Assembly: GCF_003945545.1 (NCBI RefSeq)
Contig: NZ_CP029617.1
Location: 6,661,001 to 6,725,000, forward strand
Direction of reading: 5' to 3'
Source: Streptomyces sp. WAC 01529
GTDB lineage: Bacteria; Actinomycetota; Actinomycetes; Streptomycetales; Streptomycetaceae
DNA: 64,000 nucleotides
The translations under genes and the position numbers were made by a program. A model generated the notes under the pieces. That model made no database searches and was not told the origin of the DNA. It saw only the letters and a list, made by a program, of their open reading frames with translations. Of this stretch, positions 7,738 through 16,884 are shown piece by piece. The stretch's first letter is position 1, and each line of letters opens with the position of its first letter.

Positions 7738-9480
7738 ATGGCCAAGCAGAACGTCGCCGAGCAGTTCGTCGACATCCTCGTCCGGGCGGGGGTCCAGCGC
7801 CTGTACGGGGTCGTCGGCGACAGTCTCAACCCGGTCGTGGACGCCATCCGCCGCACGAAGGAGATCGACTGGGTCCAGGTGCGGCACGAGGAGACCGCGG
7901 CCTTCGCGGCCGGCGCCGAGGCCCAGATCACCGGCAGGCTCGCCGCCTGCGCGGGCTCCTGCGGCCCGGGCAACCTCCACCTCATTAACGGCCTGTACGA
8001 CGCCCACCGCTCCATGGCCCCGGTGCTCGCCCTCGCCTCGCAGATCCCCTCCAGCGAGATCGGCCTCGGCTTCTTCCAGGAGACGCACCCCGACCGGCTC
8101 TTCCAGGAGTGCAGTCACTACAGCGAGCTGATCTCCAGCCCCAAGCAGATGCCCCGGCTGCTCCAGACCGCCATCCAGCACGCCGTCGGCCAGTCCGGCG
8201 TCAGCGTCGTGTCGCTGCCCGGCGACATCGCCTCCGAGCCCGCCCCGGACAAGGCCGCCGAGACCGCCCTCGTGACCTCGCGGCCCACCGTGCGCCCGGG
8301 CGACGAGGAGATCGACAAGCTCGCGAAGATGATCGACAAGGCGGGCAAGGTCACGCTGTTCTGCGGCAGCGGCACGGCGGGTGCCCACGCCGAGGTGATG
8401 GAGTTCGCCGAGAAGATCAAGGCCCCGGTGGGCCACGCGCTGCGGGGCAAGGAGTGGATCCAGTACGACAATCCGTTCGACGTCGGCATGAGCGGCCTGC
8501 TCGGCTACGGCGCCGCGTACGAGGCCACCCACGAGTGCGACCTGCTGATCCTGCTCGGCACCGACTTCCCGTACAACGCCTTCCTCCCCGACGACGTGCA
8601 GATCGCCCAGGTGGACGTGCGCCCCGAGAACCTCGGCCGCCGCTCGAAGCTGGACCTCGCGGTCTGGGGCGACGTACGCGAGACGCTGCGCTGCCTGACC
8701 CCGCGCGTCGCGCCGAAGAAGAACCGCAAGTTCCTCGACAAGATGCTCAAGAAGCACGCGGACGCCCTCGAAGGCGTCATCAAGGCGTACACCCGCAAGG
8801 TCGACAAGCACGTCCCGATCCACCCGGAGTACGTCGCCTCGGTCCTGGACGAAGTCGCCGCCGACGACGCGGTGTTCACCGTCGACACCGGCATGTGCAA
8901 CGTCTGGGCGGCCCGCTATCTCACCCCCAACGGCAGGCGCCGCATCATCGGCTCCTTCAGCCACGGCTCGATGGCTAACGCCCTGCCGCAGGCGATCGGC
9001 GCCCAGTTCGTCGACCGCAAGCGCCAGGTCGTCTCGATGTCGGGCGACGGCGGCTTCTCGATGCTGATGGGCGACTTCCTCACCCTGGTCCAGCACGACC
9101 TGCCGGTGAAGGTAGTCCTCTTCAACAACTCCTCCCTGGGAATGGTGGAGTTGGAGATGATGGTGGCCGGGCTGCCGTCGTACGGCACGGCGAACCACAA
9201 CCCCGACTTCGCCGCCGTGGCCCGCGCCGCCGGGGCCTACGGCGTCCGCGTCGAGAAGCCCAAGCAGCTCGCGGGCGCCCTGAAGGAGGCCTTCGCGCAC
9301 AAGGGCCCGGCCCTGGTCGACATCGTCACCGACCCGAACGCCCTCTCCATGCCGCCGAAGATCAGCTCGGACATGGTGACCGGCTTCGCGCTCTCCGCCA
9401 GCAAGATCGTGCTGGACGGCGGGGTGGGCCGGATGGTGCAGATGGCCCGCTCGAACCTGCGGAACGTGCCGAGGCCCTGA
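7738..9480 (+). CDS. poxB: thiamine-pyrophosphate-dependent pyruvate dehydrogenase (quinone) / pyruvate oxidase PoxB
   Basis: A 580-residue TPP enzyme that oxidatively decarboxylates pyruvate to acetate and CO2 and feeds electrons through FAD to the membrane quinone pool. The three expected domains are present: an N-terminal PYR domain with the catalytic Glu in VRHEETAAFAA (near residue 50), a central FAD-binding domain (about 190-330), and a C-terminal PP domain with GDGGFSMLMGDFLTL followed by FNNSSLGMV, the GDG(x)24-27NN TPP/Mg signature. VGDSLNPVVDAIR is typical of PoxB rather than of acetolactate synthase. The gene stands alone. Its leader contains the tandem repeat array. Confidence 0.9.
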   Translation: MAKQNVAEQFVDILVRAGVQRLYGVVGDSLNPVVDAIRRTKEIDWVQVRHEETAAFAAGAEAQITGRLAACAGSCGPGNLHLINGLYDAHRSMAPVLALASQIPSSEIGLGFFQETHPDRLFQECSHYSELISSPKQMPRLLQTAIQHAVGQSGVSVVSLPGDIASEPAPDKAAETALVTSRPTVRPGDEEIDKLAKMIDKAGKVTLFCGSGTAGAHAEVMEFAEKIKAPVGHALRGKEWIQYDNPFDVGMSGLLGYGAAYEATHECDLLILLGTDFPYNAFLPDDVQIAQVDVRPENLGRRSKLDLAVWGDVRETLRCLTPRVAPKKNRKFLDKMLKKHADALEGVIKAYTRKVDKHVPIHPEYVASVLDEVAADDAVFTVDTGMCNVWAARYLTPNGRRRIIGSFSHGSMANALPQAIGAQFVDRKRQVVSMSGDGGFSMLMGDFLTLVQHDLPVKVVLFNNSSLGMVELEMMVAGLPSYGTANHNPDFAAVARAAGAYGVRVEKPKQLAGALKEAFAHKGPALVDIVTDPNALSMPPKISSDMVTGFALSASKIVLDGGVGRMVQMARSNLRNVPRP

Positions 9481-9483
9481 CCC

Positions 9484-12400
9484 TCAGGCGGGCCGCAGCC
9501 GCAGCGTGACGATTTGGAACGGCCGCAGCGCGAGCCTCAGCCCGGCCTCGCCGGTGTCGGCCTCGTGCAGCGGCCGCTCCAGCAAGTCCGTCACCTCGGC
9601 CCGCGCCACCGGGAACGATGTGCTGAGCACTCCCGAGGCCCGCCCGCCGCGCGATTCGTAGAGCCGTACGACGACATCGCCGCCGCGGTCGTCGGCGAGC
9701 TTCACCGACTCCACGGTGATCGCCGGATGGTCGACGCTCACCAGCGGCGCCAGGGCGGGCGCGTCGGCCACCCGCAGCGGCAGATTGAGCGCGAGCCCCT
9801 CCGCCACCGCGTCACCCGTGCCCGCGCCGGGCAGCAGGGCGTACGTGAAGCGGTGCGCGCCCTGGTCGGTCTCCGGGTCCGGGCTGTGCGGGGCCCGCAG
9901 CAGCGTCAGCCGCACGGTGGTGGCAAGGGTGCCGCCGTGCTCCGCGCGCGTCACGTCATGGCCGTACGTCGCGTCGTTGAGCAGCGCCACGCCGTACCCC
10001 TCCTCGGCCACCCGTAGCCAGCGGTGCGCGCAGATCTCGTAACGCGCCGCGTCCCAGCTGGTGTTGGCGTGCGTGGGACGGTGGACGTGGCCGAACTGGA
10101 TCTCGGCGGCGGACCGTTCGGCGTGCACATCCAGCGGGAAAGCGGCCTTGAGCACCTTCTCCGACTCCCGCCAGTCGACGTCCGTGACGACATCGACGCG
10201 CCTGCCGCCCGCCGCGAGCCGGATCTCCTGCGTGATCCGCGAGTCCCCGAAGACGCGCACCACCCGCACCGCGACCCGCAGCGGCCCGTCCTCGACCAGC
10301 TCCACGGAGTCGGCGTCCGTGAGGTCGGTGTGCCGCCGCAGGTAGTGCCGGTCGAGATCCCAGGCGTCGTAGTACGTGGGGTGGTCGGGGTGCAGCTGGA
10401 GGAGGTTGCCGGGGGCCGCGAGCACCTCACGGCCCGCGGCCAGGTCCTTCACCGAGGTCAGCAGCCCGGCCGCGTCGACGGTCACGCTCAGATGCTCGTT
10501 GGTCAGCAGGATCGTGTCGCCGGTCGTGTGCGCGGCCACTCCCGGGCCCGGCGCCACGGCGCTGTCCAGGCTCCGGCTGCCGAGCGCGGGCACATCGACG
10601 CGCGCCAGCGTGCCGCCCCCGGTCTCCACCACCTCGCTGCGGGCGTACGGCGAGGCGTTCAGCACCGCGGGCCCACCCGCGCCGAGGGACCGCACGGCGG
10701 AGGTGGTCAGCTCGTCCAGCTCGGCGAGGACCCCCTCGTACGTCTCCCGCGCCTCGCGGTGCACCCACGCGATGGACGAGCCCGGCAGGATGTCGTGGAA
10801 CTGGTGCAGCAGGACCGTCTTCCACAGCCGGTCAAGCGCGTCGTACGGATAGACGTACGCGCGATCGCGCACCGCCGCCGCCGTGCACCACAACTCCGCC
10901 TCGCGCAGGGCGTGTTCGCTGCGGCGGTTGCCGCGCTTGGTCGCCGCCTGCGTGGTGTACGTCGCGCGGTGCAGCTCCAGATACAGCTCGCCCGACCAGA
11001 CCGGGGCCGTGGCGCCGTACTCCTCCTCGGCCGCCGCGAAGAACACCGATGGTTTCTCGATCTCCACGCGCGGCGAACCCTCTAGGGATTTGAGGCGCCG
11101 CGCCCGCTCCATCATCTCGCGGGTCGGACCACCCCCGCCGTCACCCCAGCCGAACGGCACCAGGGAGCGGGTCGCCCGGCCCTTGTCGGCGAAGTTCCGC
11201 TCCGCGTGGGCGAGTTCGGCGCCGTGGAACTGCGAGTTGTAGGTGTCCACGGGCGGGAAGTGGGTGAAGACCCGGGTGCCGTCGATGCCCTCCCACCAGA
11301 AGGTGTGGTGCGGCATCTTGTTGGACTGGTTCCAGCTCAGCTTCTGGGTGAGGAACCACCGGACACCCGCGAGCCTCGCCAACTGCGGGAAGGCGGCGGT
11401 GTACCCGAAGGAGTCCGGCAGCCAGATCTCCTCGGTCTCCACGCCCAGCTCCTCGCGGAAGAACCGCCGGCCGTGCGTGATCTGCCGCGCGAGCGCCTCG
11501 CCGCCCGGCATGTTGGCGTCCGACTCCACCCACATCGAGCCGACCGGCGCCCAGGTCCCGTCCGCCACCGCCTTCTTGACGCGCTTCCAGATGTGCGGCT
11601 GGTGCTCCTTCACCCACGCGTACTGCTGGGCCTGCGAACAGGCGAAGACCAGCTCCGGATACTCCTGCGCAAGCGCCGTCACATTGGCAAAGGTCCGCGA
11701 CGCCTTGCGCACCGTCTCGCGCAGGGGCCACAGCCATGCCGAGTCGATATGCGCGTGACCGGCTGCCGATACGCGGTGCGCGCTGGCGTGCGCGGGCTTG
11801 GCGAGGACCTCGGCGAGGGCCGCGCGCCCGGCGGCCGCCGTGCCCGGCACGTCGTGCAGATCGAGCGCGTCGAGCATGTCCTCAAGGGCCCGGAGGATTT
11901 CGTGCCGACGCGGACGGTCGGGGTCCACTTCGGCCATCAGCTCGGAGAGGACCTCGATGTCCAGGGTCAACCGCCATACGTCCTCGTCGAGTACGGCGAG
12001 ATCGGCAGACGCGAATCGGTAGATCGGGCGAGAGCCTGCGGTCAGTACGTCGCCCAGGGGTGTCGGCACGAAGTCGTGCAGAACAGCGGGATTGGCCGCC
12101 GCCTCCAGGAGTAGGTGCACGGGCTCGCCGCCCCGCGCGGGAGAGGCCACCGGGATATGCCGGTTGCGCGGGTGAACTCCCTTCAGCGGCACACCCGACG
12201 CGTCGTACACCAGACCCTCCGCCTGGAACCCCGGCGCGTCACCCGTGAACCCGGGGTCGACGACCACCTCGACCCGGCGCCCCCGCCACTGTTCGGGGAC
12301 CCGCCCCTGAAGGCGGAACCAGCTGGTCGACCAGGGACTTCCCCATTCCGTGCCGGTCTCGAAGGGCGCGTACGACGCCTCTAGAGCGGCCGATACGGGC

Positions 12401-12528
12401 ACCGGCTCGCCCGGCGCGTGCCAGACGGAGAGGGCGAGCGGCGTCCTGTCCGGGTACTGGGCGGGGCGGATGAACTGGCGCAACGCCCGCTCCAGGCGGG
12501 CTTCCACCAGCAGTCTGTCGTCATGCAC
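9484..12528 (-). CDS. alpha-mannosidase, glycoside hydrolase family 38
   Basis: 1014 residues, the usual size of a GH38 alpha-mannosidase, a zinc enzyme that removes alpha-mannose from glycans by a retaining mechanism. AGHAHIDSAWLWP (H258, H260 and D262 region) is the HxHxD zinc site, and LPDSFGY contains the catalytic nucleophile, Asp372. The middle-domain and C-terminal beta-sandwich motifs follow. No signal peptide is visible, so it is probably cytoplasmic. The start is GTG 12528 with GAGGAG 5 nt upstream. It converges on poxB with only 3 bp between the stops. The physiological substrate is unknown. Confidence 0.92.
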   Translation of the reverse strand: MHDDRLLVEARLERALRQFIRPAQYPDRTPLALSVWHAPGEPVPVSAALEASYAPFETGTEWGSPWSTSWFRLQGRVPEQWRGRRVEVVVDPGFTGDAPGFQAEGLVYDASGVPLKGVHPRNRHIPVASPARGGEPVHLLLEAAANPAVLHDFVPTPLGDVLTAGSRPIYRFASADLAVLDEDVWRLTLDIEVLSELMAEVDPDRPRRHEILRALEDMLDALDLHDVPGTAAAGRAALAEVLAKPAHASAHRVSAAGHAHIDSAWLWPLRETVRKASRTFANVTALAQEYPELVFACSQAQQYAWVKEHQPHIWKRVKKAVADGTWAPVGSMWVESDANMPGGEALARQITHGRRFFREELGVETEEIWLPDSFGYTAAFPQLARLAGVRWFLTQKLSWNQSNKMPHHTFWWEGIDGTRVFTHFPPVDTYNSQFHGAELAHAERNFADKGRATRSLVPFGWGDGGGGPTREMMERARRLKSLEGSPRVEIEKPSVFFAAAEEEYGATAPVWSGELYLELHRATYTTQAATKRGNRRSEHALREAELWCTAAAVRDRAYVYPYDALDRLWKTVLLHQFHDILPGSSIAWVHREARETYEGVLAELDELTTSAVRSLGAGGPAVLNASPYARSEVVETGGGTLARVDVPALGSRSLDSAVAPGPGVAAHTTGDTILLTNEHLSVTVDAAGLLTSVKDLAAGREVLAAPGNLLQLHPDHPTYYDAWDLDRHYLRRHTDLTDADSVELVEDGPLRVAVRVVRVFGDSRITQEIRLAAGGRRVDVVTDVDWRESEKVLKAAFPLDVHAERSAAEIQFGHVHRPTHANTSWDAARYEICAHRWLRVAEEGYGVALLNDATYGHDVTRAEHGGTLATTVRLTLLRAPHSPDPETDQGAHRFTYALLPGAGTGDAVAEGLALNLPLRVADAPALAPLVSVDHPAITVESVKLADDRGGDVVVRLYESRGGRASGVLSTSFPVARAEVTDLLERPLHEADTGEAGLRLALRPFQIVTLRLRPA

Positions 12529-12644
12529 CGGGGCTCCTCGAAAGGCTCGGGGGCGGGGTCCACCGCTTCATTTCCCCTCAGTCCTTCGGCACACCCACGC
12601 CATTGGTTGATGATTCGACAGGAGTGCCGTGATGGGGCCGGGGC

Positions 12645-13190
12645 ATGCATTCCGTGAGGTTGTTCGAGCAAGGAGGCAAAGTCATCGCTTTGTGGGCGGG
12701 GGTCATGACGAGGCAGTCACGTGGGGGCGGCCCCGGGGGAATCGGGGCCTCTTCGCCGAACGTAAGGGACGAGACAGCCGAGGAGGCGCAGGCCGGACCG
12801 GGCCGCGCGCAGCTCAGGCGGCGCCTTGGGAGGTCGGATCTGTCGGCGGTACCCGAGGTCAGGGCCGCCCTGAGGGAGTTCTTGAGACGCTGGGGGAATC
12901 CGGCCCGGGCCGACATAGCCGAGCTGCTCACCAGCGAACTGGTCACCAACGCACTGGTGCACACCGACCACGACGCGATCGTCACCGCGACCCTTGACCC
13001 GCGCGGCCTGCGCGTCGAGGTGCGGGACTTCGTGGGCCGCCACCCCGAGCCGCGGGTGCCGGACGCCGACGACGGCACGAACGGCAGGGGCCTGGTCCTC
13101 GTGCAGTCCCTCGCGGACGCGTGGGGCGTGCGCGCGCACGGGGTGGGGAAGGCGGTGTGGTTCGAGCTGGACGGCGGCGGCACGGCGTGA
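12645..13190 (+). CDS. ATP-binding protein of the anti-sigma regulatory factor type (HATPase_c)
   Basis: Up to 181 residues. From about residue 55 it reads as the RsbW/SpoIIAB-like GHKL ATPase domain: the N-box in ELLTSELVTNALVHT, a VRDFVG motif, and a glycine-rich lid in DGTNGRGLVLVQSLADAWG. Proteins of this kind in Streptomyces bind sigma factors or anti-anti-sigma partners, or act as stand-alone kinase-like regulators. The start is uncertain: ATG 12645, TTG 12690 (AAGGAGG 13 nt upstream) or ATG 12705. All leave the domain intact. No partner sigma factor is adjacent. Confidence 0.82.
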   Translation: MHSVRLFEQGGKVIALWAGVMTRQSRGGGPGGIGASSPNVRDETAEEAQAGPGRAQLRRRLGRSDLSAVPEVRAALREFLRRWGNPARADIAELLTSELVTNALVHTDHDAIVTATLDPRGLRVEVRDFVGRHPEPRVPDADDGTNGRGLVLVQSLADAWGVRAHGVGKAVWFELDGGGTA

Positions 13191-13222
13191 AGCCTGCCGC
13201 CACCGCCAGGCACCTGGTGTGA

Positions 13223-14284
13223 TCAGCCGAACTGCTGCTCCAGGTCCTTGAGCTTCTGCTCCAGCGAGTCGAGCCGGGGCAGGGTCTGGGTGTCGTCCTC
13301 GGCCGTGAGGTCGACGGTGACGGGGGCGGCACTCTCGGAGTCACTCCTGACGGCCTGGAGGGAGGGACGGGCGCGTACCGGCAGCTCTTCCTGCGCTGCT
13401 ATAGCAGGGTCCGCGCCGACTTGCGCGGACCCGGCGGACGCGGAGACCGCCTGCACGTCGACCTGCCGACCGCCGCGGGCGTAGCCCCGGTGGCCGCGGC
13501 TGATCGCCTTGAGCCTGGCGCGGTCCAGCTTCTCCTGGTCGCGCCGTTGCAGCCGGGTGCGCTCCTTCTCACGGCGGTCCTCCCGCACCTCCTCGACGGC
13601 CTCGTCCAGCGTCCGTACGCCTTCGAGGAGCATCAGCGACCAGGCGCCGAAGGTCTCCCGGGGCGCGCGCAGCCACCGCACGATACGGATCTGCGGCAGC
13701 GGACGCGGCACCAGCCCCTGTTCGCGCAGCGCCGCCCGGCGGGTCTGCTTCAGCGCGCGGTCGAAGAGCACCGCCGCCGAGAGCGACATCCCGGCGAAGA
13801 ACTGCGGGGCACCGGCGTGGCCGAGCCCCCGGGGCGCGTGCACCCAGTTGAACCAGGCCGCGGCCCCGGCGAACGTCCACACGAGCAGGCGTGAGCCGAG
13901 CGCCGCGTCACCGTGGCTGGCTTCGCGCACAGCCAGGACGGAACAGAACATGGCCGCCCCGTCGAGGCCGAACGGCACCAGGTACTCCCAGCCGCCGGTG
14001 AGGCTGAGATTCTGCCGGCCGAAGCCGACCAGGCCGTGGAAGGAGAGCGCGGCGGCGACCGCCGCACAGCAGAACAGCAACACATACGACGCGGTGCCGT
14101 AGATGGCTTCCTTGCGCCTGCGGCGCTCCTCGCTGCGTTCCCACGAGTCGTCGCCCGCGCCCGCCTTCGCTGCTTTGTCATGGCCTCGCTTGCCGCGCGC
14201 GAGCACCGCCACCGCCACCAGCATGCCCAGGAGCAGGACGCCGCCGGGGAGCAGCCAGTCCAGCGATATGTCGGTCAGTCTCAT
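13223..14284 (-). CDS. DUF2637 membrane protein (Spd-like)
   Basis: 353 residues. A hydrophobic N-terminal segment (about 10-30) is followed by a basic linker and then three or four closely spaced membrane helices (about 62-170) with the HGLVGFG and WFNWVHA motifs of DUF2637. A charged alpha-helical cytoplasmic tail is rich in Arg and Glu and ends in a short coiled-coil-like LEQKLKDLEQQFG. Related proteins occur on Streptomyces plasmids among the spread (spd) genes and on chromosomes, where their role is unknown. The start ATG 14284 is chosen by the conserved beginning MRLTDISLDW. It converges on the ATPase gene. Confidence 0.8.
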   Translation of the reverse strand: MRLTDISLDWLLPGGVLLLGMLVAVAVLARGKRGHDKAAKAGAGDDSWERSEERRRRKEAIYGTASYVLLFCCAAVAAALSFHGLVGFGRQNLSLTGGWEYLVPFGLDGAAMFCSVLAVREASHGDAALGSRLLVWTFAGAAAWFNWVHAPRGLGHAGAPQFFAGMSLSAAVLFDRALKQTRRAALREQGLVPRPLPQIRIVRWLRAPRETFGAWSLMLLEGVRTLDEAVEEVREDRREKERTRLQRRDQEKLDRARLKAISRGHRGYARGGRQVDVQAVSASAGSAQVGADPAIAAQEELPVRARPSLQAVRSDSESAAPVTVDLTAEDDTQTLPRLDSLEQKLKDLEQQFG

Positions 14285-14471
14285 CTGGGGTCCCTTGCAT
14301 CGCGGTAGGGCGTTTCGGCGCCATAGTGACCCGATCCCGGCGGCCCTCAGGAGGGTTTCGGGACAAGAGAACGCCAAGGGGGTGCGAGGGAGTACGCAGA
14401 ACGCGTTTTAGCTCGAACTGGCGGTGGAACGGCGGGCGTTCAGTTCGATTAAACAGGCCCGAAGGGGTGGT

Positions 14472-15338
14472 TCAGCCGGAGGCGGACGCGGTGGCGCTCA
14501 GCCGCGCCACGCGTTCCGTGTCGCAGGTGCGCGGGCAGGTGACGCAGGTGTCCTCGGGGCGCAGCGTGTAGAACATGCAGCAGCTCGCCCGGTCGCGGGT
14601 CGGCAGCGACTCGCCGTTCGGTCCCGTCAGCTCCCGGAAACCGGCCGTGCCCACGTACGGCTTCGTGGCGCCCGGCAGCAGCCGCTCCAGCTCCGTCATC
14701 GCGCGGCGCTCCTCGCCGAGGAGGTGCGCGATGTACCAGAGGCCCTCGACGATCTCGTCGGTCGCCACGCTCCACAAGGCGCGCGAACGGCGCCGCATTC
14801 GGGGGCCGAAGCCCTCCAGGAGCGGGCCCAGGTGTTCGGCGACCGCCGCCCGCACCTCCGCGCGCAGCGCCTCCTCGTCGGGGACGACGTGGGCGCCGGG
14901 GAGTGCGGCGGCCGGGTCGTCCGGCAGGCAGGCGAAGCCTTCCGTGCGTACGGCCATGCGGCCCAGGCTGCGCTGGAAGGAGACGTTCGCCACCGGCAGG
15001 CGCGGGACGCGGCGGTGCAGGAACCACGGGACCGTGATCAGCAGGGTGGCCGGCCAGGCGTACCGGTGCAGGCCGAAGCTGGCGACGACGTCGGGGCGGG
15101 CCTGGGTGCCGTAGTCCTTCAGCACCTGCGCGTTGTCCCACGCGAGGAACGCGTCGAGGTCGGCCCCGCCCTCCGCGAGCCGGGCGGCGCTGACCCAGCC
15201 GCCGCCGTGGGGGGTCCGCTCATCGGCGCCCAGCTCGGTGACGCGCAGTCCGGGGAACACCTCGGTGAGGCGGGCATAGGAGTCCGCGACGGCGCTGGGG
15301 GCGCTCGGGGCGGGCGCGGCCAAGGTGGGAACGGACAT
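14472..15338 (-). CDS. FhuF-like siderophore-iron reductase, (2Fe-2S)-binding
   Basis: 288 residues. The only strong motif is at the C-terminus: CCMFYTLRPEDTCVTCPRTC, the CC-x10-C-x2-C arrangement that binds a 2Fe-2S cluster in FhuF-type ferric-siderophore reductases. These release iron from imported ferrisiderophores in the cytoplasm. No membrane segment is evident. ATG 15338 is used; GTG 15350 would add four residues, and neither has a good ribosome-binding site. A 19-bp iron box lies 29 bp upstream of the ATG, so iron repression is likely. No siderophore transporter or biosynthesis gene is next to it. Confidence 0.82.
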   Translation of the reverse strand: MSVPTLAAPAPSAPSAVADSYARLTEVFPGLRVTELGADERTPHGGGWVSAARLAEGGADLDAFLAWDNAQVLKDYGTQARPDVVASFGLHRYAWPATLLITVPWFLHRRVPRLPVANVSFQRSLGRMAVRTEGFACLPDDPAAALPGAHVVPDEEALRAEVRAAVAEHLGPLLEGFGPRMRRRSRALWSVATDEIVEGLWYIAHLLGEERRAMTELERLLPGATKPYVGTAGFRELTGPNGESLPTRDRASCCMFYTLRPEDTCVTCPRTCDTERVARLSATASASG

Positions 15339-15366
15339 GCGGGGGACCACCGAATCGCGATCGATT

Positions 15367-15385
15367 GCAGGTTAGCCTTACCTTA
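15367..15385 (-). promoter_or_regulatory. DmdR/IdeR iron box
   Basis: On the minus strand the site reads TAAGGTAAGGCTAACCTGC. It agrees with the known actinobacterial iron-box consensus TTAGGTTAGGCTAACCTAA at 15 of 19 positions, including the whole centre. It lies just upstream of the FhuF-like gene. The iron-loaded DmdR/IdeR repressor would be expected to bind here. Confidence 0.85.
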
Positions 15386-15477
15386 CCCGACGTGATCGAG
15401 GTTTCAACCGCGGTCCTGTCCGCCTATGGTGCCTCTCGTACCTTTCACACAGGCGGAGACGGGGCGGGGCGGACGGC

Positions 15478-16209
15478 GTGGAGCAGACCGGAGCGCGCGG
15501 GGCGGGGCCTCTCGCGGGGGCGGCCCGCGTCCGGGTGCCGGAACAAGCGGGGGCCGGGGCCCGTCGGCCCGGCTCGCCCGTGCGCCGTGCCGTACGGCGC
15601 AACTCCGTACGCGGACAGATCCTCGACGCGCTGCGGGCCGCGCTGGTGGGCGGCGAGCTGACGCCCGGCGAGGTGTACTCGGCGCCGGTGCTCGGCGAGC
15701 GCTTCGGCGTCTCGGCGACGCCCGTGCGCGAGGCGATGCAGCAGCTGGCGATCGAGGGCGCGGTCGAGGTCGTCCCCAACCGCGGCTTCCGGGTCGTCGA
15801 GCGGGGGGCGCGGGAGCTGGGGGAGCTGGCGGAGGTGCGGGCGCTGATCGAGGTGCCGGTCATGCTGCGGCTCGCCCGTACGGTGCCGTCCGCGCGGTGG
15901 GCCGAGCTGCTGCCGCTGGCGGAGGCGACCGTGACGGCGGCGGCGGGCGGCGACCTCGCGTGCTACGCCGAGGCCGATCGCGCCTTCCACGGGGCGGTGC
16001 TCTCGCTCTCCGGCAACCAGGAGCTGGTGCGGGTCGCGGACGAGCTGCACCGGCGGGCGCAGTGGCCTCTCGTGAGCGGCCCCGTCTCGGGGCGCCGCGC
16101 GGACCTGGTCGCGGACGCGGCGGAACACATGTCGCTCCTTCAGGCGCTGGTCGCCCAGGACTTGGGGGTGGTGTCGGGGCTGGTGCGCGAACACTTTGCG
16201 GGGGCCTGA
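15478..16209 (+). CDS. GntR family transcriptional regulator (FadR/FCD type)
   Basis: 243 residues from GTG 15478. After a basic, low-complexity N-terminal stretch of about 40 residues comes a GntR winged helix (RGQILDALRAALVGGELTPG, then SATPVREAMQQLAIEGAVEV), followed by an all-helical FCD effector domain (EVRALIEVPVMLRLA, then YAEADRAFHGAVLSLSGN) whose D and H residues usually ligate a metal or a carboxylate. The true start may be further in, because the first 40 residues look unconserved. The target is unknown. It is transcribed away from the FhuF-like gene, so the two share an intergenic region of about 140 bp. Confidence 0.82.
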   Translation: MEQTGARGAGPLAGAARVRVPEQAGAGARRPGSPVRRAVRRNSVRGQILDALRAALVGGELTPGEVYSAPVLGERFGVSATPVREAMQQLAIEGAVEVVPNRGFRVVERGARELGELAEVRALIEVPVMLRLARTVPSARWAELLPLAEATVTAAAGGDLACYAEADRAFHGAVLSLSGNQELVRVADELHRRAQWPLVSGPVSGRRADLVADAAEHMSLLQALVAQDLGVVSGLVREHFAGA

Positions 16210-16884
16210 TCTTTGGGTGGTGGGGGTTGCTGGGGATTGGGGGGCTTGGTCTGCCTGTCTGCCTGTCTGCCTGTCTGTCCGCGTGCGGGTTGATGGTGGC
16301 GCCCCTGTCCCGCCGCTTCGCGCCGGATGCCTCCCACCCGCCCGTTGCTCGGTGCCGGGCGGGTGCCCTGTTCGTGGTGCGTGTTGTGCTGCGCGTGCGG
16401 TCCGGTGGCGGGGTCCCTGTCCCGCCGCTTCGCGCCGGATGTTTCCCACCCACCCGCCCGTTGCTCGGTGCCGAGCGGGTGCCCTGTTCGTGCGGGTGTT
16501 TTCCGCCGATCCCACCGTTACCCCGCCTCGCGGAACGTTTCCCACCCACCCGTCGCTCCGCTCCGAGCGGGTGCCGCCGCCCCGCCGTCGCTCCGCTCCG
16601 AGCGGGTGCCGCCGCCCCGCCGTTGCTCCGTGCCTCGTGGTTGAGTGCCAGGTAACGGGCGGGTGGGTGGGTGGGACAGGCTGCTCGGCGAGGGCGAAGC
16701 CAGCCCCCGAGGCCTGTGCCTCGCGGTTGAGTGCGGGGTAACGGGTGGGTGGGTGGGGAAGCCCCCCCGGGGAGGCGAAGCTTGCTCTGAGACTTAAGTC
16801 CGCGCCCCGCGCCCCGCGCCCCCGCGCGTGCGTGGCGGACGCCCCCGGCGAGCGGCAGCGGGGCCAGCTCCCTGGCTGACCGGA
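16210..16884. repeat. non-coding tract of nested direct repeats
   Basis: About 670 bp without a credible gene. At 16251-16278 the 8-mer CTGCCTGT is repeated three and a half times. A block of roughly 70-75 bp (CCTGTCCCGCCGCTTCGCG, then CCCACCCGCCCGTTGCTCGG, then GCGGGTGCCCTGTTCGTG) occurs at about 16304-16376 and again at 16415-16492. At about 16530-16640 a shorter unit, CGCTCCGCTCCGAGCGGGTG, is repeated twice with CCGCCGCCCCGCCG between copies. GTAACGGGNGGGTGGGTGGG occurs at about 16653 and 16738. Long frames cross it on both strands but have repeat-driven composition. Confidence 0.75.
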
